Below, in pieces: positions 8,400-17,767 of a DNA stretch of 64,000 nt (within the stretch, counting starts at the first letter, position 1; each line of letters opens with the position of its first letter). The notes below the pieces were generated by a model that saw only the letters and a list, made by a program, of their open reading frames with translations, made no database searches and was not told the origin of the DNA. The stretch comes from JAVDCA01 sp963819385 (lineage in GTDB: Bacteria > Pseudomonadota > Alphaproteobacteria > Rhizobiales > Xanthobacteraceae): NCBI GenBank assembly GCA_963819385.1, contig CAWFVV010000006.1, forward strand, positions 682,001-746,000. The letters are read 5' to 3'. Both the position numbers and the translations under genes were made by a program.

Positions 8400-9680
8400 A
8401 TGACGCCGCCCCCGTCGATCCCAACTGAAGGCGACGACGAGCGCGGGTTCATTGTGCGCCATTGGCGCGGCGATCTTTCGCTCGGCCGCAGCTACTGGGT
8501 CGATGGTGTGCTGATCGGCGGCGGCGCGTTGATCGCGGCCTTCATCGCCGCCGTCCTCGCCGCCGGCGACATCGATGGTCTCGCCGCGCTGGTGACCGCC
8601 CTCGGCGCGACCGTCGTGGTGCAAGTCGTGCTCCTGATCTGGCAGGTGGTCGGCATTTGGCGCGCCGCCGGCCAGCATCCCGGCCGCGGCGGCAGCCGGG
8701 TCTCGGCGGTTCTGGCGAGGATCGGAGCTTGCGCCGGCGTCGTGGTCGTGGCCGGCGCGATGGTCAGCAACTGCTACGTCATGCCCATCGGGCTCCTGAC
8801 CAGCTGTGGCGACGCCGCCGGCCGCGCGGGCGACTACGATCGCGCCCTTGCCGAATATGGCAAGGCTCTCTGGTTCAATCCCTCCGACACGTCGGCGCGC
8901 TATGAGCGCGGCCTGACCTACAGCCGCAAGGGCGACTTCGACCTCGCCATCGCCGACTTCAGCGTGGCGATCGCGAGCAGCCCCACATATTCCTGGGCGT
9001 ACCACTCCCGCGGCATCGCCTACGCCAACAAAGGCGACCAGGCGCGCGCCATCGCGGATTACGACGCGGCGATCCGGCTCAATCCGCGCCTCGCGGGCGC
9101 GCATCGCGACCGCTGCGGGGCGTACCTTGCCGTCGATGACTACGACCACGCCATCATGGACTGCACCGCGGCGATCGATCTGAAATCGGACGACGCGATC
9201 GCCTACCACGAGCGCGGCCAAGCCTATCATCGCAAGGGCGACCTCGGTCTCGCCATCGCGAACTATAGCGACGCAATCGAGATCGTTCCGGACGATGCCA
9301 CGACCCTGACGGATCGCTGCGCCGCGTACCGCGCCAAGGGCGATCTCGCCCGTGCGCTCGCCGATTGCGACAAGGCCGTCAGGACGGATGCGAAATTCGC
9401 AGTCGCCTACGACAATCGCGGCCTCGTTTACCAAGAGAAGGGCGACCTCGAGCGCGCCATCGCGGACTACACGGCGGCGATCGAGCGCGATCCCAAGGAC
9501 GCTCGCTTCTTCCGCAACCGTGCCATCGCTTATGCGAGCAAAGGCGACGACGATCGGGCCATCGCCGATTTCGATCAGGCGATCGAGCTCGATCCAAAGG
9601 ATGCCCGCGTCGCCCAAGATCGCGCAACCTTGGTTGCGCACAAGAAGGCGGCGACATCACCTCCGCACCCGCCAAATTGA
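8400..9680 (+). CDS. Membrane-anchored tetratricopeptide repeat protein
   Basis: A 426-residue protein with three hydrophobic segments in its first 140 residues (about 33-57, 64-89 and 107-134), then about eight TPR units (residues 140-410) of the GDYDRALAEYGKAL / KGDFDLAIADF type. The repeats form a superhelical protein-protein docking surface, probably outside the membrane. I use ATG 8400; an in-frame GTG at 8373 would overlap the SDR stop codon and add nine residues, and neither has a strong ribosome site. Partner proteins are unknown. The C-terminus ends in a short Pro-rich tail. Confidence 0.8.
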   Translation: MTPPPSIPTEGDDERGFIVRHWRGDLSLGRSYWVDGVLIGGGALIAAFIAAVLAAGDIDGLAALVTALGATVVVQVVLLIWQVVGIWRAAGQHPGRGGSRVSAVLARIGACAGVVVVAGAMVSNCYVMPIGLLTSCGDAAGRAGDYDRALAEYGKALWFNPSDTSARYERGLTYSRKGDFDLAIADFSVAIASSPTYSWAYHSRGIAYANKGDQARAIADYDAAIRLNPRLAGAHRDRCGAYLAVDDYDHAIMDCTAAIDLKSDDAIAYHERGQAYHRKGDLGLAIANYSDAIEIVPDDATTLTDRCAAYRAKGDLARALADCDKAVRTDAKFAVAYDNRGLVYQEKGDLERAIADYTAAIERDPKDARFFRNRAIAYASKGDDDRAIADFDQAIELDPKDARVAQDRATLVAHKKAATSPPHPPN

Positions 9681-10137
9681 TAAATATGCCCCGACCAAAG
9701 ATGCGCCGGTCTTAAACCGGTCCGCCCGGCCACGGTTTCTCCATCTGAAAGGCCAGACGCGCGGGTGCACTCCAGAGGGGTCTCAAAAAAATACAATCGA
9801 TCTGCAATGGAATTTGGAGGCCAATTACAATGCAAGTCCTTGCGCGAATGCGAGAAAAGCGGCCAGCGCGAGAACAATGAAAAACAATAGAAAAACAATG
9901 CGAAGAACAATGGAAGCAAGGACACAACAGGCGGCCAGATGCGACCACAAAAACCCACCGACGGGCATCGGCGGGGGACCGACTCGCACAAATTCGAGAC
10001 TAGGATTTAGCCATCGCCGATTTGGCCTGCGGCGACAAGCAAAAGCAGAAAATCGCTCCCGTTATGCCCGTCAAAAATGGCTGGCGTGAATGCCGCCTTC
10101 GAGGCGCGCGGAGGTCTCGCACCTCAGAAATGACAGT
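9681..10137. other. Gene-free, locally A-rich stretch
   Basis: A 457-bp space between the TPR gene and the converging acetyltransferase gene. From about 9781 to 10080 it is clearly richer in A than the rest of the window, with runs such as AAAAAACAA motifs near 9785 and 9880-9905. No reading frame here has a plausible start, ribosome site or familiar protein. Near its left end is a short sequence resembling the 3' end of the neighbouring acetyltransferase gene. I see no tRNA, promoter pair or terminator I can defend. Confidence 0.5.
9712..9762 (-). pseudogene. Short remnant resembling the C-terminus of the GNAT gene
   Basis: On the minus strand these bases encode LAFQMEKPWPG and then a stop, close to LSFQMEKPRPA at the end of the acetyltransferase at 10138-10770. 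At DNA level about 34 bases match (core TTCTCCATCTGAAAG identical). Either a dead fragment of a former paralogue or a short direct repeat; no further homology extends upstream. Confidence 0.35.
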
Positions 10138-10770
10138 CTATCGGCTCATATCCGGGCGGGCTTCTTGTGACTTGGCAGGCCGCGGCTTCTCCATCTGAAA
10201 GCTCAAATGCGCCTTCACGGCCGGCCATTCGCTGGCGATGATGCTGTAGACGCAGGTGTCGCGCAGCGACCCGTTGGGGGCGAGCTGATGGCTGCGCAGG
10301 ATGCCGTCGAGCTTGGCGCCCAGCCGCTCGATGCCGCGCCGGCTCTGGTGGTTGAAGAAGTGGGTGCGGAATTCGACCGCGATGCAGTCCAGCGCCTCGA
10401 AGGCGTGGCCGAGCAGCATGAGCTTGCATTCGGTGTTGATGGGCGAGCGCTGCACGCTGCGGCGATACCAGGTCCCGCCGATCTCGACGCGGCGATGCTC
10501 AGGCTCGACGTTGAGGTAGTTGGTCATCCCGACCGCCCGGCCCGACGCCTTGTCGATGACCGCGAAGGGAAGCAACGCGCCCTTCTCCTGGTCGGCGAGC
10601 CGCCTGTCGATGAATTCGACCAGCTTCTCGGGCGGCGGGACGAACGTGTACCACAGCCGCCACAGCTCGCCGTCGCGCAGGGCGTCGTCAAGGTCGGCCG
10701 TGTGGTCGCGGCTGAGCGGCACGAGGCTCGTGAGCGCGCCGTGCAGCGAGACAGGCTCCGGCCAAGGCAT
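10138..10770 (-). CDS. GNAT family N-acetyltransferase (RimJ/RimL type)
   Basis: Acetyl-CoA dependent N-acetyltransferase of 210 residues in the RimJ/RimL-like branch of the GNAT fold. The recognisable core is GMTNYLNVEPEHRRVEIGG, WYRRSVQRSPINTECK (acetyl-CoA loop) and the C-terminal EFRTHFFNHQSRRGIERLGA. ATG 10770 is chosen because GGAGA lies eight bases upstream; an upstream ATG at 10794 would include that site and overlap the ugpC end. It begins 20 bp after ugpC, so it is probably the last gene of the transporter operon, in the place where ugpQ stands in enteric bacteria. Substrate unknown. Confidence 0.88.
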   Translation of the reverse strand: MPWPEPVSLHGALTSLVPLSRDHTADLDDALRDGELWRLWYTFVPPPEKLVEFIDRRLADQEKGALLPFAVIDKASGRAVGMTNYLNVEPEHRRVEIGGTWYRRSVQRSPINTECKLMLLGHAFEALDCIAVEFRTHFFNHQSRRGIERLGAKLDGILRSHQLAPNGSLRDTCVYSIIASEWPAVKAHLSFQMEKPRPAKSQEARPDMSR

Positions 10771-10790
10771 GGGTATTTCTCCGCCTGCGG

Positions 10791-11873
<1,083 letters not shown>

Positions 11874-11874
11874 G

Positions 11875-12723
11875 TTACTTCTCCGTTTCGACGAGGCCGC
11901 GCACGAACAGCCGCTGCATCGCGACCACGATGGCGACCGGCGGCAGCATGGCGAGGATCGTCGTCGCCATGGCGAGCTGCCACTCGGTGAGCGAATCGGC
12001 GACGAGCAGGATCTTCTGGATGCCGATGACGATGGTCTGCATGTTGTCGCGCGTGGTGATGAGGAGCGGCCAGAGGTACTGGTTCCAGCCGTAGATGAAC
12101 TGGATCACGAACATGGCGGCGATCGGCGTGATCGACAGCGGCAGCAGCGTGTCCTTGAAGAATTTCAGCGGCCCGGCGCCGTCGATCTTGGAGGCTTCGA
12201 GCAGCTCGTCCGGCACCGTCATGAAGAACTGGCGAAACAGCAGCGTCGCGGTCGCGGACGCGATCAAGGGAATGATCAGGCCCGCATAGCTGTCGAGCAT
12301 GTGCAGATCGGAGACGATCTTGTAGGTCGGATAGATGCGCACCTCGACGGGCAGCATCAGGGTGAGAAAGATCACCCAGAAGGCCGTGTTACGGAAGGGA
12401 AAGCGGAAATAGATGATCGCGAAGGCCGAGAGCAGCGAGATGAAGATCTTGCCCAGCGCGATGCCGAGCGCCATGACGAGCGAATTCATCAGCGGCACGA
12501 TCATGGGCTGCTTGGTCGAGCTCTCGGTGCCGTGAAACAGCACCTGGGCGTAGTTATGCAGGAGATGGCGGTCGGGCACGAGGCTCAGCTGGCCGTTGGC
12601 GATGGTCGTCACATCGCTCGTCGAGGCGACGAACGCGACATAGACCGGAAAGACGACGATCAGCACGCCCACGATCAGGATGAGGTGGGACAACAGGTTT
12701 CCCCACGGACGGTTCTCGACCAT
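11875..12723 (-). CDS. ugpE: sn-glycerol-3-phosphate-type ABC transporter permease UgpE
   Basis: Inner-membrane permease of 282 residues with six predicted helices and the EAA coupling loop near EASKIDGAGPLKFF, where the ATPase docks. The opening MVENRPWGNLLSHLILIVG is typical of UgpE. The start ATG 12723 overlaps the ugpA stop codon (TGATG), indicating translational coupling; the frame is open upstream through ugpA but only as an out-of-frame shadow. Pairs with UgpA to form the channel. Confidence 0.92.
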   Translation of the reverse strand: MVENRPWGNLLSHLILIVGVLIVVFPVYVAFVASTSDVTTIANGQLSLVPDRHLLHNYAQVLFHGTESSTKQPMIVPLMNSLVMALGIALGKIFISLLSAFAIIYFRFPFRNTAFWVIFLTLMLPVEVRIYPTYKIVSDLHMLDSYAGLIIPLIASATATLLFRQFFMTVPDELLEASKIDGAGPLKFFKDTLLPLSITPIAAMFVIQFIYGWNQYLWPLLITTRDNMQTIVIGIQKILLVADSLTEWQLAMATTILAMLPPVAIVVAMQRLFVRGLVETEK

Positions 12724-13604
12724 CAGTAGTTCACCTTGCGCTCGATATAGCGGAACTGGATCGCGGTGAGCGCTGTCACGATGAGCATCAGGATCACGGA
12801 CTGCGCGGCCGAGCTGCCGAGGTCGCCGCCCGCCTGGCCGTCGCTGAACACCTTGTAGACGAGCGTCGTCGTCGCGCCCGCGGGGCCGCCATGGGTGACC
12901 GCGTGGATGATGCCGAAGGTGTCGAAGAACACGTAGACCAGGTTGACGGTCAGCAGATAGAAAGTCGTCGGCGAGAGTAGCGGAAACACGATGGTCCAGA
13001 AGCGGCGCGAGCCCTTCGCGCCGTCGATCGCGGCCGCCTCGATCAGCGATCGCGGGATCGACTGCAGCCCGGCGAGAAATATCAGGAAATTGTAGCTGAT
13101 CTGCTTCCAGGTGGCGCTGACGATGACGAGGGCGAGCGCGTCGCCGGGGTGCAGATAGGGATTCCAGTCGTAGCCGAGAATGCGGATGCCCTTTGACAGC
13201 ATGCCGAGCGAGGGCTGGAGCATGAACAGCCACAGCACGCCCGCGACCACGGGCGCGACCGCATAGGGCCAGATCAGCAGCGTCTTGTAGATGCCGGCGC
13301 CCGCGATCGCGCGGTCGGCCTGCACGGCGAGGATCAGCGAGAACCCGAGCGCCGACACGGTGACGATGGTGGCGAACACCGCCGTCACGACCATCGCCTG
13401 GTAGTAAGCGGGGTCGGAGAAAAGCTGCTGGTAATTGTCGAACCAGACGAACTGCGTCGAGATGCCGAAGGCATCCTGCAGCAGGAACGACTGGTACACG
13501 GCCTGGCCGGCGGGCCAGTAGAAGAACACGAACGTGACGAGAAGCTGCGGCGCGAGCAGCGCGTAAGGCAGGAGCTTGCCGGAGAAGGCGGTGCGCTTTT
13601 CCAT
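12723..13604 (-). CDS. ugpA: sn-glycerol-3-phosphate-type ABC transporter permease UgpA
   Basis: Inner-membrane permease of 293 residues, partner of UgpE. Six helices, with a long first periplasmic loop (FGISTQFVWFDNYQQLFSD) typical of the MalF/UgpA class and an EAA loop near EAAAIDGAKGSRRFW. The ribosome site of this gene is weak and it is separated from ugpB by a 160-bp palindromic repeat, which is unusual for a tightly packed transporter operon. The repeat may lower expression of the membrane components relative to the binding protein. Confidence 0.92.
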   Translation of the reverse strand: MEKRTAFSGKLLPYALLAPQLLVTFVFFYWPAGQAVYQSFLLQDAFGISTQFVWFDNYQQLFSDPAYYQAMVVTAVFATIVTVSALGFSLILAVQADRAIAGAGIYKTLLIWPYAVAPVVAGVLWLFMLQPSLGMLSKGIRILGYDWNPYLHPGDALALVIVSATWKQISYNFLIFLAGLQSIPRSLIEAAAIDGAKGSRRFWTIVFPLLSPTTFYLLTVNLVYVFFDTFGIIHAVTHGGPAGATTTLVYKVFSDGQAGGDLGSSAAQSVILMLIVTALTAIQFRYIERKVNY

Positions 13605-13623
13605 TTATGTTATCGCAGTGAAG

Positions 13624-13758
13624 CGGCGCCTGTCCCCTCCCCCGCTTGCGGGGGAGGAATACGCGCCGAAGGCGCGCAGGAGGGGGCAAGTCAGCAGCGC
13701 ATGAGCAAGCGGCGCCCCCTCCCCGCCCTCCCCCGCAGGCGGGGGAGGGAGCGCGAGC
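13624..13758. repeat. Intergenic palindromic repeat, family A, inside the ugp operon
   Basis: Contains the arms CCCCTCCCCCGCTTGCGGGG and CCCCGCAGGCGGGGGAGG plus the shared inner block CAAGCGGCGCCCCCTCC seen at 2855-2949. It sits between ugpB and ugpA, so it is transcribed with the operon and could act as a processing or partial termination point. Confidence 0.75.
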
Positions 13759-13765
13759 ACCATGC

Positions 13766-15100
13766 TCACCTTACAGTTCGCTGAAACTGGCGCAGCATCT
13801 GGTTGCCGCGGTCGGCGGCGGCGTCGAGCGCCGCCTGGGCGGTCTTCTTGCCGGCGAGCGCCTGCTCGATCTCCTCGGCCCACACGTCGCGCATCTGCAG
13901 GAGGTTGCCGAGGCGAAGGCCGCGCGAGTTCTCGGTCGGCGGATGGAGGGTCATCTGCTTGATGCTGACCTCGGCGGCCGGGTTCTTGTCGTAGTAGCCC
14001 TGCTTCTTGGCGAGCTCATAGGACGCGTTGGTGATCGGCAGATAGCCGGTCTCCTCGTGCCACCAGGCCTGCACGTCGGGCTTCGAGAGATAGGTGAGGA
14101 ACTTGGCGACGCCCTTGTATTCTTCCTTGCTCTTGCCGCCCATGACCCAGAGCGAGGCGCCGCCGATGATGGAGTTCTGCGGCGCGCCCTGAACGTCCGG
14201 GTAATACGGCATGAACGCGGTCGTGTAGTTGAACTTGGCTGCGGCCTTCACGTTGCCGAGGAACGCGGACGACGTGACGAAGAGCGGACATTCGCCCGAC
14301 GTGAAGCGTCCTTCGCCCTCGTTGGTACGGCCCGAATAGTCGAAAATCTTGTCCTTCTGGTAGCGGGCGAGATTCTCGAGATGCCGCACCAGGACCGGGC
14401 TCTTGTTGAAGGTGAGCACGGTGTCGAAGCCGTCGAGCCCGTTCGCCTTGGTGGAGAGCTGGATGTTGTGCCAGGCGGTGAACTGCTCGATGTTGGCCCA
14501 GGTGATCCAGGCGGTGGAGATGCCGCACTTGTCATAGCCGGCGGCGTGCAGCTTGGTCGCTGCCGCAAAGGCATCGGGCCAGGTCGCCGGGATCTTGTCG
14601 ACGCCCGCCTTCTTGAGGGCGTCGAGGTTGACCCACATCACCTCGGTCGACGAGTTGAACGGGAACGACAGCATCTCGCCCTTCGCGGTCGAGTAATAGC
14701 CGGTCACGGCCGCGAGAAAGGACTTGGGGTCGAACGGCTCGCCCGCGTCGGCCATGAGCTGGTAGACGGGCTTGATCGCGCCCTTCGCTGCCATCATGGT
14801 CGCGGTGCCGACCTCGAACACCTGCAGAATGTGCGGCGCGCCGCCTGCCCGGAACGCCGCGATGCCGGCATTCATGGTGTCCGCATAGGAGCCCTTGAAG
14901 GTCGGCACGACCTTGTAGTCGTGCTGCGCGGCGTTGAAATCGTTGGCGATCTTGACGATCCGGTCGCCGTTCGGGCCGGACATCGCATGCCACCATTGAA
15001 TCTCGACCTGCGCCCAGGCGGGGGTCGCGAGGGAAGCGGCCGCAACGGCGAGCAGTCCGGCCCGGCGCAACGCCCCCCTCATCGAAGCCATCGATCGCAT
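13766..15100 (-). CDS. ugpB: sn-glycerol-3-phosphate-type ABC transporter substrate-binding protein
   Basis: Periplasmic binding protein of 444 residues that would deliver glycerol-3-phosphate (or a related glycerophospho-compound) to UgpAE. Signal peptide of about 30 residues ending in TPAWA/Q, then VEIQWWHAMSGPNGDRI, GSYADTMNAGIAAFR, FPFNSSTEVMWVN and WWHEETGYLPIT, all typical of UgpB. The start ATG 15100 has GGGGAGAGG just upstream; longer readings are shadows. First gene of the ugp operon and divergent from the metallo-hydrolase. A weak PHO-box-like pair lies about 60 bp upstream, in keeping with phosphate control of ugp in other bacteria. Confidence 0.92.
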   Translation of the reverse strand: MRSMASMRGALRRAGLLAVAAASLATPAWAQVEIQWWHAMSGPNGDRIVKIANDFNAAQHDYKVVPTFKGSYADTMNAGIAAFRAGGAPHILQVFEVGTATMMAAKGAIKPVYQLMADAGEPFDPKSFLAAVTGYYSTAKGEMLSFPFNSSTEVMWVNLDALKKAGVDKIPATWPDAFAAATKLHAAGYDKCGISTAWITWANIEQFTAWHNIQLSTKANGLDGFDTVLTFNKSPVLVRHLENLARYQKDKIFDYSGRTNEGEGRFTSGECPLFVTSSAFLGNVKAAAKFNYTTAFMPYYPDVQGAPQNSIIGGASLWVMGGKSKEEYKGVAKFLTYLSKPDVQAWWHEETGYLPITNASYELAKKQGYYDKNPAAEVSIKQMTLHPPTENSRGLRLGNLLQMRDVWAEEIEQALAGKKTAQAALDAAADRGNQMLRQFQRTVR

Positions 15101-15157
15101 CGTCCTCTCCCCAGGTTTGACGCCGTGTCCCGCGGCGGCCGTCGATTGCACCGCCTG

Positions 15158-15175
15158 ATGACGCCTGCGTGACGT
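15158..15175 (-). promoter_or_regulatory. Possible PHO-box-like repeat upstream of ugpB
   Basis: On the minus strand two heptamers, ACGTCAC and GCGTCAT, are separated by four bases, the layout of a PhoB box (CTGTCAT-N4-CTGTCAT). They agree with the consensus mainly in GTCA. ugp operons are PhoB-regulated in E. coli and rhizobia, which makes the site plausible but not proven. Confidence 0.25.
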
Positions 15176-15210
15176 TTCACGCGCCGCACTGTTGTGGTCT
15201 AGACTAGAGC

Positions 15211-15238
15211 ACATCCCGTTCCGATGGAAACGGGATGT
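15211..15238. promoter_or_regulatory. 10-bp inverted repeat in the ugpB / hydrolase intergenic region
   Basis: ACATCCCGTT at 15211-15220 and its exact complement at 15229-15238 enclose an 8-nt loop. The position, 32 bp before the GTG start of the hydrolase, would suit an operator or a 5' UTR hairpin. It may also be a short member of the genome's intergenic repeat families. Confidence 0.35.
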
Positions 15239-15269
15239 ATTTGCCTGAGTTTACAGGGAGCGATGTGCC

Positions 15270-16175
15270 GTGACAGTCCTGACCGTCGGCCAAGCCAAGA
15301 TCACCCGCATCGAAGAGACCTATCTGCCGACCTATCCGGCGACGCACATCTTCCCCGAGTTGACCGACGAGATCCGGGCGAAGCACGCGCATTGGCTCGC
15401 GCCCAACCACTTCGATGCGGCGAGCGGGCTGATCAAGCTCAGCGTCCACAGCTGGCTGCTGCGCATCGGCGGGCGGAATATCCTGATCGACTCGTGCTGC
15501 GGCAACGCCAAGACCAAACCCGGCCGCCCGTTCTGGACCAACCTCAACACCAACTACCTGGAGCGGATCGCCGCCGCCGGCGTGCGGCCGGACGAGATCG
15601 ACCTCGTGATGTGCACGCATTTGCATCACGATCATGTCGGCTGGAACACGCAGCAGCGCGACGGCAAATGGGTGCCGACCTTTCCGAAGGCGCGCTACGT
15701 CTTCTCCAAGCCTGACTTCGAGGCATTCCATGCGCTCGACCAGGACCCGAAGGCGGGGCCGGCCGAGATGGGCACGTTCCGCGAATGCGTGCTGCCGATC
15801 GTCGAGGCGGGCCGCGCCGACCTCGTCACGGGCCCGCACCGGCTCGACGAGCACATCGAGATCATTCCAGCGCCCGGCCACTCGCCCGGGCATGTGGTTT
15901 TCCGTCTGGAGAGCGGCGGCGCGCAGGCGGTCTTCCTCGGCGACGTGTTTCACCACCTGCTGCAGGTCTATTACCCGGACTGGAATTTCCCCAAGAACTC
16001 GGACGCCGCGCAGGCGCGGGTGAGCCGCCGCAAGGTGCTCGATCTGTGCGCCTCGACCGGCGCCCTCACGCTGCCCGGCCACGTCGGCGCGCCGTTCGCG
16101 GGACACATCGAGACGGACGCGGCCGGGTTCGTGCCGAAGTTCGGGGACACGGGAGGAACGCGTAGGATGGGTTGA
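15270..16175 (+). CDS. Metallo-beta-lactamase-fold hydrolase
   Basis: A 301-residue MBL-fold hydrolase of the lactonase-like group, presumably binding two zinc ions. The metal motif HLHHDHVG is at residues 117-124; further ligands are in PAPGHSPGH, FLGDVFHH and LPGHVG. The start is GTG 15270 with GGGAG nine bases upstream. Its C-terminus runs into a palindromic repeat, so the last residues (RRMG) and the stop codon are encoded by the repeat itself. Divergent from the ugp operon. Substrate unknown: lactones, phosphodiesters or thioesters are all seen in this fold. Confidence 0.88.
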   Translation: MTVLTVGQAKITRIEETYLPTYPATHIFPELTDEIRAKHAHWLAPNHFDAASGLIKLSVHSWLLRIGGRNILIDSCCGNAKTKPGRPFWTNLNTNYLERIAAAGVRPDEIDLVMCTHLHHDHVGWNTQQRDGKWVPTFPKARYVFSKPDFEAFHALDQDPKAGPAEMGTFRECVLPIVEAGRADLVTGPHRLDEHIEIIPAPGHSPGHVVFRLESGGAQAVFLGDVFHHLLQVYYPDWNFPKNSDAAQARVSRRKVLDLCASTGALTLPGHVGAPFAGHIETDAAGFVPKFGDTGGTRRMG

Positions 16176-16247
16176 GCGCAAGCGAAACCCATCATTCGGA
16201 CTCTCCGCACACGATGGGTTTCGGCCTTCGGCCTCTACCCATCCTAC
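16162..16247. repeat. Intergenic palindrome, family D (GTAGGATGGGTT)
   Basis: GTAGGATGGG at 16162-16171 and its complement CCCATCCTAC at 16238-16247 bound internal AAACCCATCAT and GATGGGTTTCGG segments. The left arm overlaps the coding end of the hydrolase gene and contributes its TGA stop. A second copy is at 53668-53756. Confidence 0.8.
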
Positions 16248-16261
16248 GAACATCCATACTG

Positions 16262-16294
16262 CAAAAAAAGAAACCCCGGGCACATGGCCCGGGG
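16262..16294 (-). terminator. Rho-independent terminator of the porin-like gene
   Basis: On the minus strand an 8-bp perfect GC stem (CCCCGGGC with GCCCGGGG, 5-nt loop) is followed directly by TTTCTTTTTTT. It lies 30 bp past the stop codon of the outer membrane protein gene. This is the clearest intrinsic terminator in the window. Confidence 0.92.
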
Positions 16295-16323
16295 CTCTCG
16301 GTCTTCCGCGCTGGAGGGTCGCG

Positions 16324-17001
16324 TCAGAACCGGTAGTTGATGCCGCCGCGCACGAGATTGTCGCGGAAGCTGACATTGTCGGAGCCGGCCGCGCCGCAAC
16401 TGGTGCCGCAATCGAAGCGGCCGAGGTCGACGTGCAGGTATTCGACCTTGGCGCTCCATTGGTTGCTGAGCGCGTATTCGACGCCGGCGCCTGCCGCCCA
16501 GCCGACCTGGGTATTGGTGGCGCCCGCGAATCCCGGGGCGCTCGCCTTGACGTCGCCCGCCGCAAGACCGCCGGTCACGTAGGGCAGCCAGCGGCCGACC
16601 GAATAGCCGACGCGGCCGCGTGCGGTGGTCAGCCAGTCGTTCTGCACCGAGCAGCCCGGGCAGCCGGCCGCCGACGTGCTGCCGCTGACATTGGACCAGT
16701 CGATGTCGCCTTCGAAGCCGAGCACCCAGTTGCCGAATTGCGCATTGTAGCCGACGGTGCCGCCGGCAACGCCACCCGAGGTGTGCATGCCGCCGCTCAG
16801 GTCGGAGAACGCATGGCCCCACCCGCCGCCGCCGTTCACGCCGACATAGAAGCCGGTCCAGTTGAAAGCGGGCTCGATATAGGGCGGCGCCTTGGTCACC
16901 ATTGGTGTGGGAATCGGCCGGGGAAGGTCGGCCGCATGGGCCGCCACCGATAACCCCATCACCGCTACCGCCGCGGCTCCTGCCGCAAGGATCGCACGCA
17001 T
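16324..17001 (-). CDS. Omp25/Omp31-like outer membrane beta-barrel protein
   Basis: Small outer membrane protein of the rhizobial Omp25/Omp31 type, 225 residues. A signal peptide ends at AAHA/A, followed by a Pro-rich link and the family signature FNWTGFYVGVNGG; alternating hydrophobic strands form an eight-stranded barrel, and the chain ends in NYRF with the terminal aromatic residue read by the BAM machinery. ATG 17001 is chosen for its GGGGAGA site eight bases upstream. It has its own strong terminator and a 325-bp upstream region, suggesting a single-gene, well expressed unit. Likely structural or a minor pore. Confidence 0.9.
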   Translation of the reverse strand: MRAILAAGAAAVAVMGLSVAAHAADLPRPIPTPMVTKAPPYIEPAFNWTGFYVGVNGGGGWGHAFSDLSGGMHTSGGVAGGTVGYNAQFGNWVLGFEGDIDWSNVSGSTSAAGCPGCSVQNDWLTTARGRVGYSVGRWLPYVTGGLAAGDVKASAPGFAGATNTQVGWAAGAGVEYALSNQWSAKVEYLHVDLGRFDCGTSCGAAGSDNVSFRDNLVRGGINYRF

Positions 17002-17326
17002 CGAACAGTCTCCCCGAACTGCGCCCCGTTGCGAGAAGTCGTTTGCCGCCATGGCCATATTATGATTGGCGCGTGATGGCGGCGTGGCAATTTCAGGTAT
17101 TCGTTGCCTTGGTAAATGCGCGGTTGCGCGTGTTCCGCCGCAAAGTGCTCGGGAACTCGCGCGCTCGAGATGCGGAACTCGCACAGTTGCGCGCGCGCAA
17201 TCGCGAGCCGCGCCGAGAGTGTTGCGGCCCGGTCCGCCCAGCCCTGTTCGTCGTGATCGTTCGCGTCGTTTACTTTGCGCAACTGTTATAGTATCACACC
17301 TGCAGACGCGGGGGTGAAGACGCAGG
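17002..17326. other. Divergent promoter region of the porin-like gene and the DUF2946 gene
   Basis: A 325-bp gene-free region between two divergent genes. It must hold promoters for both. The only marked element I see is the imperfect palindrome near 17284 described separately; I find no convincing paired -35/-10 boxes for the porin-like gene. Confidence 0.5.
17284..17296 (+). promoter_or_regulatory. Candidate metal-regulator operator upstream of the DUF2946/TonB island
   Basis: GTTATAGTATCAC is an imperfect palindrome (GTTATA against GTGATA) around a central G. It resembles Zur-type boxes of alphaproteobacteria (GTTATA-n-TATAAC) and contains TATAGT, which could also act as a -10 box. It is 31 bp before the start of the first gene of a metal-transport island. 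The regulator is a guess. Confidence 0.35.
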
Positions 17327-17692
17327 ATGCGTTGGATCAGGCTCAACCAGCGGATCGGGGCATGGGCGGCGCTGTTTGCGCTCGCCGTGCAGATCACGCT
17401 GTCATTTGGCCACGTCCATGCCCCGAAGATTGCGCTGCCGTCTCACGCGGCGCAGTGGCAGACCGCCGGCGGCGGCACGCCGGCCAATCCGAAGCACCCT
17501 GCTGACGCGGACGATTTCTGCGCAATCTGCGCGACCATCGCGATGGTCGCGAGCGCAGCCTTGCCCGAGACGGCGCCGCTGCCGCCGCCCGTTGCGACGC
17601 CTTATGCCTGGGCGCAGAATTTTATTGCCACGTTGTCGTGGCGCCAAACTCACAGTCCATTTCAAGCGCGCGGACCGCCATTCATCGGCTGA
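17327..17692 (+). CDS. DUF2946 family small exported protein (first copy)
   Basis: A 121-residue protein with an N-terminal membrane or signal segment (about residues 10-27), an HVH motif just after it, and the conserved CAIC pair (about residue 65) followed by a second hydrophobic stretch. These match the DUF2946 family, which is often found next to metal-related TonB receptors and copper or zinc genes, but has no proven function. Cys and His residues suggest metal binding in the periplasm. It is the first gene of the island and lies 91 bp upstream of the receptor. A similar protein occurs at 23244-23618. Confidence 0.75.
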   Translation: MRWIRLNQRIGAWAALFALAVQITLSFGHVHAPKIALPSHAAQWQTAGGGTPANPKHPADADDFCAICATIAMVASAALPETAPLPPPVATPYAWAQNFIATLSWRQTHSPFQARGPPFIG

Positions 17693-17767
17693 TTTGTCGG
17701 CCTCAGCCCTGCCGCATGCGCGGCACGGCGACCGAAACCTATTCATCGCCCGGAATCCATTCGATGT

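Noticed and set aside
9700..9760. tRNA-like hairpin around CCGGTCTTAAACCGG
   Set aside because: There is no acceptor stem, no T-loop GGTTCGAATCC-like sequence and no CCA end in place; it is only a short hairpin.
9575..9991. Minus-strand reading frame across the A-rich gap (possible membrane protein)
   Set aside because: Its hydrophobic look comes from the A-rich strand read as Phe/Leu codons, it overlaps the TPR gene, and it has no ribosome site.
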